Origin: Takakia lepidozioides
Lineage: Eukaryota > Streptophyta > Takakiopsida > Takakiales > Takakiaceae
DNA: 64,000 nucleotides
Assembly (NCBI GenBank): GCA_030704615.1
Contig: CM060731.1
Location: forward strand, 61,424,756 to 61,488,755
Direction of reading: 5' to 3'
A model generated the notes under the pieces. The model made no database searches and had not been told where the DNA came from. It worked only from the letters and a program-made list of their open reading frames with translations. This document shows, in pieces, positions 1-9,600 of this stretch. A program made the translations under genes and the position numbers. Within the stretch, counting starts at the first letter, position 1; every line of letters begins with the position of its first letter.

Positions 1-513
1 GGGGGGTTGCATGGACTGCCCGGATTGTTCCTCCAATCTCTTTAGTGTTTTCCGGAGCTTACAGGCTTGTGTTCATTGCAAAAACAAACAAATGTGATGG
101 GGTTGGGCTTCACCCATTCTCGTGTCATTTGCTCGTAGGTCTCCAAACCATTCCTGCCAGAACAATGCTTGGTAAATCCTGCCAGCATTAAAGTCCACGT
201 GATCAAAGATCGTTCATGCATTCTTCTGAACACCTGGTGAACATCCTTGATGCTCCCGCACTTACCATACATGTTCGCAAGGGTGGTGAGTAAGAAAATA
301 TTTCGCAGGGATCCGCTTCGGATGATGTGAGTGTGCACCTGCTTTCCAGTTTCCGGGCCTTTTATCCTGATGCACTAAAGCAAAAGACAAACATATGTAT
401 GTGGATATGCTGCAATGCCTCCTTGGTTCAAAGTCAGAAGAGCCTCTTCCAGTCTGTCTGCCACACGAAGCATCTTCACATGCCAAGAATGGGTGCCCAC
501 AAGCTGTGCTCAC
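1..513 (-). pseudogene. PPR gene remnant related to the PPR gene at 25-27.5 kb
   Basis: Minus-strand frames carry PPR-like blocks: IRSGSLRNIFLLTTLANMY, then GKCGSIKDVHQVFRRM, then LMLAGFTKHCSGRNGLETY. They match the first repeat blocks of the intact PPR gene at 25085-27544. The N-terminal part (about 340-513) lies in a different frame from 42-338. A stop and a frame change follow the ITFVCFCN segment near 60. The copy continues to the window edge, so its 3' end is unseen. Frame breaks and lack of a start make a functional product unlikely. It is probably a decayed segmental duplicate of the neighbouring PPR locus. Confidence 0.75.
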
Positions 514-2160
514 GACGTAGCCACATTCCCATGCAAGGGCTTCGTATATTAATAACGTCTAAATAGATGCAATGGATAGAAAGGATGGATACAATGGATG
601 TAACACATCCAGTCTGCATTGCCTGGAAAGGGCTGATGAATCCGCGGTAATAGGTGCCACCCGTGGTAATAGGCCTTGCATGTTTGCTCCGGCATGCTGA
701 CGTGGCGTGACCCTATGCTGGGCTCATGGGCTCATAGGCTCACGCCTCCAGGCTCAAGGAATAGCAGCCCCGTATGGGTGGAATAAACCACTGAAAGTCG
801 GTGTCGGAGTCCGGGAACCGCCTCTGGAAATGGAGGACGTGCACTTTTCGAAATTGGTGGCCTTGATCGTTGTACATTTCACTCGAGACCCAGCATTGGT
901 GCGTTCTATGTGCCAAACCTCGTCGGCACACATGGACTCCACCACATCGGGAAGCCTGTCAATCTCCTGCACCTTTGGACTGACAGTGGGAGATGTAGGG
1001 GTATGGCGTCGTGACGAAGGTTCCTCCACAGTGGTGGTTCCAGAGATGGATCTCTGATTCAAGGGAACACGCGGCGTGGAGAAGTTGTCCCGGTCCGCCC
1101 TGTGCGAATCCGCATCCGAACCAGGTGGGGTGTTCAATTTCCGCTTACAAGAGCCAAATCTCTCCTCACCTTCGAGATGTGGAAAGACACGAGAGTTCTT
1201 AGTATCACCAATAAATATCGTTGCTTTCTTATTTGCTATTCATGACTCATTGCTCCTTGCTATGTTGGTTAAAGCTCGGCCTCCATGGTACAAGTCTGCT
1301 TCATCTTCCCTACTTGTTTGCAGACTCCCATTCACATTATTCATGGCTGTCATGTGGTGGGCCAAATTTTCATGGGGAATTTGCATGGAGACTGTTTGGT
1401 TGTACTCATTAACTCAGATCAATATGTCAAGTACATTTCTAGGAAGCAGCTGAGGCAGAGACTGATATGCAGGACACCAAATATGTACGACGGTAAGGGC
1501 TCTTACAGGCTTCCCTGAGGCACTGAATGTAGGAGTTCATGTATGTTCAGGGTATTGTATGTCGTAGGAATGATAGTATTGTTCTTTCTTGAGGCACTGA
1601 ATGTAGGAGTGGTTTCTCTGTGTCATATTCACATACCATGCCAAGCCAACAAAACATCCCAAATTCATATAACTCATTTGAAGAGCTTTCAACAATGTAA
1701 TAAAATCAATATACGGCCCGGAGCTTAACCCTTTATAAACCCTGAATTTGACCCTGCATAAATGAAGGGTATGTTTAACTGATCTATAACCTGGTTTTAT
1801 CTTTATCCTTAGGGTAAATTATGGCATTGCCGTCTATTTACATATAACTAGAAACAAATCATGACGCATTTTACCCGGACCCGGAGGGTTGTTGAAATAC
1901 AAAAACATCTATTAATACCTGCCCGGACCCGGATTGAATTTCAAGATGCCAAATGACCCAGAGGGTAAATTAAAATCAATATACACGCCCAACACTAGTA
2001 AGAACTTAATGGATACATGACGTCCATGACATCCATGTAATCGCAGAAAGGGAATGTGACAGGGGGCGTCGAGTGGCGGGGGGCAACCTATGACAGAATG
2101 GTACGCTGGTTTTTGGCATGTCAAATCTTCCCCACCCTCTCTTGAGAGTGACATGGACTG
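514..2160. other. No recognisable gene; one 384-nt minus-strand frame of unknown nature
   Basis: A frame at 754-1137 on the minus strand is open for about 127 codons and rich in Ser, Thr and Arg, but I recognise no domain. A frame on the plus strand around 1285-1518 looks protein-like but matches nothing I know. A 21-bp direct repeat occurs at 1516-1536 and 1590-1610. I cannot call a gene here. Confidence 0.4.
1700..1997. mobile_element. Truncated hAT-type MITE, right end only
   Basis: The segment ends in GCCCAACACTA, the same terminus as the complete MITE at 54965-55556, and holds the same GGGTAAAT / ACCCGG-rich interior. No matching left end or 8-bp duplication was found upstream. It is probably a decayed, left-truncated member of the family. 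The left limit is approximate. Confidence 0.45.
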
Positions 2161-2167
2161 AAGGAAT

Positions 2168-2305
2168 GTAAACTCTAGTCGGGGTTACACTGGGTTACAC
2201 GGCGAGGTGTGTAACTCCACTTGGGGTTACATTGGGTTACACGGCAAGGTGTGTAACTCCACTTGGTGTTACACAGAATGGAGTGTAACTCCACTTGGTG
2301 CAACT
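2168..2305. repeat. Minisatellite, about 42-bp unit, roughly 3.3 copies
   Basis: Units start with GTAACTCCACTTGG and carry GGTTACA(C/T) motifs. Copies begin at about 2168, 2211, 2253 and 2284; the first two are full length and the later ones shorter. Single GGTTACA motifs also scatter to about 2460. Confidence 0.8.
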
Positions 2306-2459
2306 CACAGTTGGTCTCGAAAATTTGACTAAGTCCAAATTTGGCTTAAATGGACTAACCACAATTATATGAGAGAACAGGGTTACATAAGAGACCAATG
2401 TTACACTAATGACCCGGACTAACCAGGATTACATGAAAGAACGAGATTACACTACAAGA

Positions 2460-2535
2460 GCCTCCCATCAAGAATCGAACCGAGCACCTGGGCCACCTGC
2501 AATGCTATCACCTTACCATCACGCTGCCGGCCACC
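2460..2535 (-). mobile_element. tRNA-derived SINE head (degenerate)
   Basis: On the minus strand a B-box-like GGTTCGATTC lies downstream of an A-box-like GTGATGGTAAGG at tRNA-like spacing. Arms do not pair well enough for a tRNA gene, so a SINE or tRNA pseudogene is more likely. Confidence 0.45.
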
Positions 2536-3064
2536 AGAGCATGGAACCCGCTTGGATTCTTAAATATTCAATAGTGAAACCGAGGTAAGAGGGGGTGGGG
2601 AGGATTTGACAGGGGCCCCTGCTGGAGGAGCCCATGTTGCCGAAATCCCGCGAAAGTATGGTCAGATCGCACGCGTCCATTAAGTTCTTACATTATTCCT
2701 ATTGTCTTCCTCTTTCTAACCTTTCCATTACTATTTAGCATGAATTTTTAAAATAAAAATAAAATAAGGGTGTCACTCTCAATTGAAGCTTCCCCTCTCA
2801 GTCATAGTTTTCTGCTAAACACTCCACTTTTAGGGTTTTGGTGCATGTACGTTGTCTGCAACCAGTTCTCCTCTCCACACCCTTTTGGGATCTGGCTTGA
2901 TTTCCGAGTTCTTGCGATTCGTCTATTGGCTACTGACCTTTGGTGTCTCCATCACGGTTCTCCGTGCGTGTAGGCCTCAAATGTGCCGATAGTGGGCAAA
3001 TTGAAACCTGTGAAGTCCCCGGAAATACAAAGAATGTAAGCTTCCAGGATAATGAAGTACAAAC

Positions 3065-3172
3065 CTCAAGCCTTTGTTGAAGGTCCTCGCGGGTGTGCGC
3101 CGCCGAGATGCAAATACGTGCCCTAGACAGTAACAGGGGAGTTGCAGGAAATGCCACCGAAACAACCGCTAC
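3065..3172 (-). pseudogene. Isolated exon of serine palmitoyltransferase subunit 2 (LCB2-type)
   Basis: Thirty-six uninterrupted codons on the minus strand include VAFPATPLLLSRARICIS followed by AAHTREDLQQ. This is the conserved C-terminal small-domain segment of LCB2/SPTLC2, the PLP-dependent subunit that condenses serine with palmitoyl-CoA at the ER to start sphingolipid synthesis. The piece is bounded by a plausible acceptor (TGCAG/GTAGCG) and donor (GAG/GTTTGT), so it resembles one intact exon. I found no other LCB2 exon within several kb on either side, including the PLP-lysine exon. The best reading is a gene fragment captured or left behind by rearrangement. A full gene with very long introns is less likely. 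Confidence 0.65.
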
Positions 3173-3300
3173 CTGCACACCCAGAGGTGAACCTCCATGA
3201 AGACTGCATTCTATGACTGTACCATTATGATAAGACTTTGAAGAGACAAAAAAAAAAGGGGGGGGGGGGAGAGGACTGAGGGGCATACATTACATAGAGT

Positions 3301-3360
3301 AATTTTCTTCAATAAAGCTCTCAAGGGTTTCCTCCCCTTTTTCAGAAAATAAATAAATAA
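3301..3360 (+). repeat. Dispersed 3'-tail repeat with (AATA)n end
   Basis: The block CAATAAAGCTCTCAAGGG followed by C-rich sequence and AATAAATAAATAAA resembles 32885-32945 (plus strand) and 53630-53680 (minus strand). It looks like the 3' end of a non-LTR retroelement (LINE or SINE); the family is not identified. Confidence 0.4.
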
Positions 3361-4079
3361 ACGTAGCCCCTATTGTGTCACTGTTTGTCTGATGTGGCTC
3401 TCATCAGTGTCTTCGGTTTATTCTGTGTCTGTTTCTTTCTTGCATTGTTCTAGGCCTCTCCCTCACTGGTGTGTAATTTGCCTTATGGCCTTCTCAAGGT
3501 TTATTTTTAGTATGTTATTTTTGATGATTTAGTATGTCAGAAATTGGAAGCTAATTGTTGCAATTAGAAATGAAAGAGAACATCAACACAAGTATTTTCT
3601 TACCCTTACAGATGATTTTTCTAGGTAGAAAAAACAACTAAACAAACAGATTGACATCCTAGGCATATGTCAAAGCATACCCTAATTTATGCTTATGAAA
3701 AATTATGGTGATCATGCTTAGGACGTATCCTAATCTATCCAAAGGATAAGTAGTAAACTCAGACCCTAGACTGTCTTCAACTAAAATCGCCACCAATGTC
3801 CCAAAAAATTTCATATTTGGCATTACAAAATAATCTAAAGTAGATATTAGGAAACATATCTAGAAAAACAAAGAAGACAAGTACAAACATTTTCCTTCGA
3901 TTGTGCCATCAAATAATTATGAACCATACATACACCATTCCATACCGTTAATTAATGGAGGGTTAGAAATGGTAATGATGTTACTATGACTGTTTTATAA
4001 CCGAAGTCGTTTGCTGAAATATATGTGATGTATACACATATGACGGAGTTAGCGTAATTAAGAGCCTCTCCCCTTGCGG
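3361..4079. other. AT-rich intergenic stretch, no gene seen
   Basis: No frame of note and no repeat that I can pair, apart from the dispersed motif at 4051-4078 that borders the next element. Confidence 0.5.
4051..4078 (-). repeat. Copy of dispersed motif GCAAGGGGAGAGGCTCTTA
   Basis: The reverse complement reads GCAAGGGGAGAGGCTCTTA followed by ATTACGCT. It matches copies at 5667, 5753, 47267 and 56412. Confidence 0.6.
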
Positions 4080-4087
4080 GTACTACC

Positions 4088-4791
4088 CAGTGTTGGGCGG
4101 TTCTCTGGTTTTGGGTAGAACCTGCAGGGTAGGTTCTATCTTGTGGAGAGTAAATAGAGAACCTATGGGGACGGGTTCTTAGGGTATATCTCTGAGTTTG
4201 CATTTTCGCGGGTATGTTTTATACCGGTTCTTTAATGCAATTATCCGCCAAATCCAGTGCTCGGGTATATAGGTAGAGAAATGTATAGAGAACCAAGAGA
4301 TGACCCGGTTCCTTCTGAATCAAAAGTTGTTATGGACAAAATAAGTAAAAAATGTACATGTATGAGAAAAAATCCAACCCGGTCACAATTGTCAATAATT
4401 AAGGTCACTCAATAATTAAGGTCATTTTCTAGCACTGATCTTCCTCTAGATTAGGCCTGTTGGCATTCAGTTCTAGCATTTCCAGTACTCTTCCATCTTC
4501 CTCGAGGCTCCACGCTAACCCTAGATAACCCCTTATACCCAGGGTATATGCCGGATGCAATTACCCTTACCCTCCCCTCTCATCCCAACACATAGGTTGA
4601 CAGGTTCTTATGGATAATAGCTATTAGAGAACCCCGGTTTGGTGAAGTTCATGGGTAAATAGATTTTGGTATCCACCGGTTCAATCTTGACTACGGTATT
4701 TGAAATTCTAATGCCCAAGGTTAAAGGGGTATATACCCGGGTCCGGAACCGACAGTTCTTTCACCCAAAACCAAAGAACCGCCCAACTGTG
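4088..4791. mobile_element. hAT-type MITE, 704 bp, with TIRs and 8-bp TSD
   Basis: The left end CAGTGTTGGGCGGTTCTCTG and the reverse complement of the right end, CACAGTTGGGCGGTTCTTTG, form imperfect terminal inverted repeats of about 29 bp. The flanks are gtactacc (4080-4087) and gtactaac (4792-4799), a 7 of 8 match. An 8-bp duplication and a (C/T)AGTGTTGG terminus are typical of the hAT superfamily. There is no transposase, so it is non-autonomous. The interior is rich in AGAACC / GGTTCT motifs in both orientations. Confidence 0.85.
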
Positions 4792-4799
4792 GTACTAAC

Positions 4800-5660
4800 T
4801 TACCCCATTTCAAGAGTGGGCTCTGTCAAAACCGGGACCAATCAGAGAGTGGCTAGTTGGTCACTTTCTTATCGTTCGTTGAGAATTAGGGCTGTAAATG
4901 ATCTTTGATGTTGTAGCTGCCAAATGCATGGTACAATATAGAAGTGGGGTGATGTACTTAAGTGGCAATTTGAGGTTTTCTTTTAGGCTATGGATGTTAT
5001 GTGCACCAGTAATAATAATCAAGAGCTCCACATTCCATCCATGTTGGAGGGTAAGAATGAGTGGGTCATATTTAATACCATGTTTATACATAATTGGTTG
5101 GTATGGATATTTATCATGACAGAATGTGAATTCTATTATATGAATGGTGAGGGATGGGCACGGCCCTATTGGTAAACGTGCCGAGATTGGGAGTCCATCA
5201 ATAGGTAAATTATCATGGTAGAGTCATGCCAAACAGCAACATGGGTATTTCAAGCAGGAGCATGGCAGTAACCGTAGGTGTATTGTGTGGTCTGGTGGTT
5301 TACTTTAGAACATGTTATACAAAGTCCATGGAGTATGTTATGTCTTTGCTTGTCCATGTGCTGGCCATATCGAAATCGTAGTATGTCTTTGATCTGTTTG
5401 TCAGTGCATGTTGCGTAACAGAAGTGGAGAGGAGACCCACTTTGATATGTAGGAGTTTGTGTAGGTGCGGAACGCCTAGACTAGCTCTTTTGTTCCTCTG
5501 AAATAGATGTCATAATATGCAAAGGCCTCCTTTAGAAGGTGTCCACCCTCCAAACATAGGGCAATATAGTGAAGTAATACGATAGGTTACACTGCTAGGT
5601 TACACTGGCTTCGGCAAGAGTCTTGCTATGTCTTTTACTCAAACATGGAGCCCATCTTGA
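4800..5660. other. Intergenic, no gene seen
   Basis: Short open frames only. Two GGTTACACT motifs at about 5585-5610 recall the minisatellite at 2.2 kb. Confidence 0.5.
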
Positions 5661-5666
5661 AATGGG

Positions 5667-5784
5667 GCAAGGGGAAGAGTTTCTTATTTACACTAACTTT
5701 GTTTGGCCGCATATGTAGGGAGAAGATGTTGACGGGCGGCATAATTAGGAGCCACTTCACCTAGAGGCTCTTATTTACGCTAAG
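5667..5784 (+). repeat. Two copies of the dispersed GGCTCTTATTTACGCT motif
   Basis: GCAAGGGGAAGAGTTTCTTA continues as TTTACACTAAC at 5667-5697, and a second version ending CTAGAGGCTCTTATTTACGC lies at 5753-5784. They match 47267-47301 and, inverted, 4051-4078. Confidence 0.6.
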
Positions 5785-5929
5785 AATATACGAAAGAATA
5801 TACGAAAGAAGATGGAGAGCGCCGCAATGAACGTCCGCGTCTGACTGGGTCCACTGCGGACCCTTCAAGGTCTGCACCAAACGGGGCGATTTGACGCGTC
5901 TTGCCAACAATCCCAGCACATCCGTTATG

Positions 5930-5937
5930 TATATATA
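5930..5937 (+). promoter_or_regulatory. TATA box of the germin-like gene
   Basis: TATATATA lies about 190 bp before the start codon. Transcription would then begin near 5960-5970, giving a 5' leader of about 160 bases rich in CTCTT. Confidence 0.65.
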
Positions 5938-6127
5938 GCACTCAACACCTCCCTTCTTCTCAACACTCGATTTTCGACTCTGATCTTCTCTCTAGCGGAC
6001 ACGCATCGTTTCTTCGAGCTGTCCTCTCAACTCTACTTGAGTCTCCTTGTTGAATACCGAATCTCTTTCAGTATAAGAGGTTATAGTCGGACCAGTATAT
6101 ACTCGTGATCTCTTCTGATCCAGAGAC

Positions 6128-6808
6128 ATGGGAAGAAGTAGCTCGACAGGTGCCACTTTGGTAGTACTAGCTGCGTTTCTGGTCCAGATAGCTCTCGCAC
6201 CAGTGATGGTCACGGCATCCGATTCTGATCCACTGCAGGCTTTCTGTGTTGCGGACCTGGCCAACACAATCACAATAAATGGTCTAGTATGCAAAAACCC
6301 AACAACGGTGACCGAAAATGACTTTGTCTTCCACGGCTTGGCCAAGGCAGGAAACACGGCCGTTGCCTCTGGAAGTGCTGTGACGCCAGCGTTCGTGACT
6401 ACATTTCCAGGTCTCAACACATTGGGCATCGCCATGGCACGCCTAGACTTTGCACAAGGAGGCCTCGTGACACCCCACACACACCCACGGGCAACAGAGA
6501 TTCTATTTGTGGTGGAAGGTTCTCTGTATGTGGGATTTGTGGACACTAGAAACAAGCTCTTTGCAACCACTCTGCAGAAGGGTGATGTTTTCGTGTTCCC
6601 AAGAGGTCTTGTGCACTTCGAGCTCAACGTGGGCAACGGGCCAGCTTTGGCTATCGCAGCACTCAACAGCCAGAATCCTGGTGTGCAAGCCATCCCTGCT
6701 GCTTTGTTTGGTTCCCACATCAGCGACGTTGTGCTGCAGAAAGCGTTCAGCGTGGATGAGAAGGCAGTGCAGTATTTGAAGTCTAAGTTTACTCCAAAGT
6801 CCTCGTAG
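6128..6808 (+). CDS. Germin-like protein (secreted cupin)
   Basis: Intact single-exon gene of 226 codons. Residues 1-30 form a signal peptide (hydrophobic core LVVLAAFLVQIALA, likely cleavage after VTA), so the product should reach the apoplast. Two N-terminal cysteines (C40, C55) can form the usual germin disulfide. The cupin fold shows box 1 with H117, H119 and E124 (HTHPRATE) and box 2 with H163 (FPRGLVHF), giving the three-His, one-Glu set that binds manganese in germins. Length and motifs match germin-like proteins. Family members include oxalate oxidases and superoxide dismutases, and which activity applies cannot be read from sequence. The start is fixed by the signal peptide, the upstream TATA box and a poly(A) signal 100 bases past the stop. 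No break is visible and I expect it to be functional. Confidence 0.95.
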   Translation: MGRSSSTGATLVVLAAFLVQIALAPVMVTASDSDPLQAFCVADLANTITINGLVCKNPTTVTENDFVFHGLAKAGNTAVASGSAVTPAFVTTFPGLNTLGIAMARLDFAQGGLVTPHTHPRATEILFVVEGSLYVGFVDTRNKLFATTLQKGDVFVFPRGLVHFELNVGNGPALAIAALNSQNPGVQAIPAALFGSHISDVVLQKAFSVDEKAVQYLKSKFTPKSS

Positions 6809-6908
6809 TGTATCAATTGCGATATTGATAACACAGTACGTGTTGTGTATTTATAAGGACAGTTCAAGTCCTGCATTCTTTGACCCAATTGGGGCACATA
6901 ATGTTTCA

Positions 6909-6914
6909 AATAAA
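6909..6914 (+). terminator. Poly(A) signal AATAAA of the germin-like gene
   Basis: AATAAA lies about 100 bases after the germin stop codon, at a usual distance for a plant 3' UTR. Confidence 0.6.
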
Positions 6915-7873
6915 AATGGATGTCTAAATCCTGAAATTCGTTCATGGGTGTGGAATGGTGTGTCTCACAGATAACCCATTTTGAATTCAACGCTCTGCTG
7001 CAAAATTGGGGAATTTACGAATTTACTACTTCAGTGTCTATTCCAAGACAGTCTAACTGGTCTCTTGGTGATGCGGTTTTCCCAGGGGCAGCCTCGGGGA
7101 TCTTTTGGTGGGTATGTACTCCTGAGGACGAAGCATTGGACTGTATTTGGGTCCTCAACATCTTTCGTGTTCTCAAATAGAGTGATTGTCTCTCTCACAA
7201 ATTTCCTCCAAGGACAGGCCAAGGACTTTGGATAATTGAACTTAATTCTTGCATGAAGTTCGACTTCAGGAAGTTGGCGTCACGAAATGACGTAAGGGAC
7301 AACTTCAGTCACTGTATCTGCTCTTGACCTGACAAGGGTGAGCAGCGTGCATCCCAGATCGGCAGCTGCGTACGTGGTAGCACTCATGGCATTCAACCAG
7401 CCCACAACCAACCGTTTGATCAATCCTAGCTTGTTCAGTTGAATGAGACGTTCGAGAGCAGTCGATTTGGTTCACGTATGAGCTACATTTTCCACTTTCA
7501 GTACATAAGTAGCATCAAGGGGAAGTGCTGACATCTGAACATCACCTGGGTTTTTCCACCATCACTTAACACAGGTCTCACTGGTGAAAAGGAATAGATC
7601 CGTCGCCAAATGCAGCTAGTGTTTCGATCAGCGTCAAATGGTGCCGGTAACTGCAAGAGCCATGGAATTTGCAGGTTCATCGAGAGGTAAGATTTGGACT
7701 TCATATCTGCAATTACTTACGTGTAACATACATAAGCTTGAGCAAAGGAGCATTCAATAGGCCACAGGTGATGTTGTGGACTCTCAAGGCATACAACATA
7801 ATTACCTCAGCTTAAGTTATATGTAGAAAGCCGTGAAGGCCAACTTAACTCAACAAGAGTAGGGCACAGAAGG
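6915..7873. other. Intergenic between germin-like gene and retrotransposon cluster
   Basis: Only short frames without recognisable motifs. I see nothing supportable. Confidence 0.5.
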
Positions 7874-7924
7874 TGTTAGAATTAGTACTCTGTCAGCATG
7901 GCCCACTCGTGAGGTGGCCTCCCA
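7874..7924 (+). repeat. Copia-2 5' LTR, first part (split by copia-1)
   Basis: Begins TGTTAGAATTAG and reads GTGAGGTGGCCTCCCA up to the copia-1 insertion. It matches the start of the copia-2 3' LTR at 22670. The rest of this LTR resumes at 13234. Confidence 0.85.
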
Positions 7925-8344
7925 TGTTGTTTTTTCTGGTAGAAATCGCAGTGTGACCATGTTACTGCAAGTCATCAAGAGTTACGAGTTACACTGATTT
8001 ATTCTATGATGGAATATCTAAGTCAGGGGCCAACTAGGTTACACTAGGATTTAACGGAGACATGCAGTTGGCCAAGGTGTTGCTACTGAGTACTATTTAC
8101 GGATGGATAGTGACAGCATTGTTTTGAATTACTAGACTCCCGCCAGTGCCGAGCAATCGTTACTACGAATAGTATTTAGGCTTACTACATAGAGTCTTTG
8201 AGGTGCTGAAAACTTCTTTGTATGTTGATGCCTGATGGTGGAATTGCAGTAGTGTAAAGTGCTATGATACCATCGTGTGTTTTGATTGCCTGAATCTTTG
8301 AATTGCTGCTCTAGATAGTATTGTGTGCTTTGAGTTTTTCTCCA
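7925..8344 (+). repeat. Copia-1 5' LTR (420 bp)
   Basis: Same length as the 3' LTR at 12809-13228. It begins TGTTGTTTTTTCTGG and ends TTTTTCTCCA directly before the primer-binding site. Confidence 0.92.
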
Positions 8345-8358
8345 GGTTATGGGCCCAC
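8345..8358 (+). promoter_or_regulatory. Copia-1 primer-binding site, half-tRNA type (initiator Met anticodon arm)
   Basis: GGTTATGGGCCCAC follows the 5' LTR. It is complementary over 14 bases to the anticodon stem-loop of plant initiator tRNA-Met (GUGGGCCCAUAACC), not to the tRNA 3' end. This matches the internally cleaved half-tRNA priming known for Drosophila copia. Confidence 0.75.
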
Positions 8359-8480
8359 AAACGTTTGAAGCTCAGTCACAGAGTGCTTTCGTGAACAATT
8401 TTATTTCTGAGAGTTCTTTCTTGATTTTGTTCACGAATGAAACTAGAACTAGCATAGAGATCTAGGAAATAGCAGCAAAG

Positions 8481-9600
8481 ATGAGTTCAGTTACCACATC
8501 GAAAGATGTGATGCAGTTAGAGAGATTTTCAGGAGAGAATTTTTCTCTATGGAAGTTTCAAATGATGATTCTCCTAAGAGCCAAGAAGCTATGGTCTCTT
8601 GTCAGTGGGAAGGATTTGAGAGCAGTGGCCTCGGATAATGACGAATTGGATGATAGGGACAGCAATGCCTGCATGTATATTACTCAAGGAGTAGATAAGA
8701 ATCACCTGCAACAGTTGGTAAACTGCACAACTCAGTAGAGATGTAGGCGAAACTAGTGGCAGTTCATGAGCAAAATGCTACCGAGAACATTCATGTCTTA
8801 CAAAGCAAGATGTATCATCTCAAGATGGAAGAAAATGAGAGCATCTCCAGTTATATCAGCAAGATAGAACTGATGGCAAAACAATTGAGTGATCTTGGTG
8901 AGAAGATGACTAAATCAGCTATCATGGAAGATAGTGTGCACTTTACCTCCAAGCTATGAGAACATCTTAGATGCATGGGATAGTGTACCCCCTGCAGAGA
9001 GGACATTGAACAACTTGCAATCTAGGTTACTCAAGAAAGAAGCGTTGAGAAAAGCGCGAGGAAACACGGAGGATGTCATGGATAAAGCTTTCTTCACAAA
9101 GCATGTCAAAGAAAGACATAACTCATCCATAAGCGGTGGAAGTTTTCTGACAAAGGAGCAGAAGAAGGAGAGAGCTAAAAGAATAGCGGAGTTAAAAAAA
9201 AAAACGAGGTGCAACACCTGCGGTGAAGTTGGGCACTAGGAGCGAGAATGTACGAAGAGTATCGCTGCTAACATGGTGGAATCCATTAAGATGAGTGATG
9301 CCTATGCTACCACTGCATTTCATCATGAAGAAAGAGAGCGTGTCGATGATGGCTCAGTGACACAAAGAAGAAACACTGATCAGAACATTGTCAATGATTT
9401 GGTAAAGATTGTACATATTAGCAATGCTAATGCAGCAGTGTACAACAGCATGTCAATTGGAGAGAAAGTTGGCGATGAAGACGATATATCCTGGTACTCG
9501 GACATTGCTGCATCTGAGCACATGACCAACAAGATGCAATGGTTCAAAAATCTTAAGAAGATTGAATCTCATCGTTGGGAGTACAAGTTGCCACTGATGT
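8481..9600 (+). pseudogene. Copia-1 gag and protease region (broken)
   Basis: Starts at ATG 8481 with a copia gag N-terminus (FSGENFSLWKFQMMILLRA). Breaks are a TAG at 8736, a frame change before 8756, another before 8934, and a TAG at 9237 that falls inside the CCHC zinc knuckle (CNTCGEVGH, stop, then ERECT). The protease site reads WYSDIAASEHMT, where the usual DSGA active site is altered to DIAA, so catalysis would be lost even without the stops. A run of 11 A residues near 9195 is a likely slippage site. Confidence 0.85.

Noticed and set aside
754-1137. Real gene on the minus strand (127 codons)
   Set aside because: No domain, no neighbours in frame and no splice support. Could be chance or old transposon.
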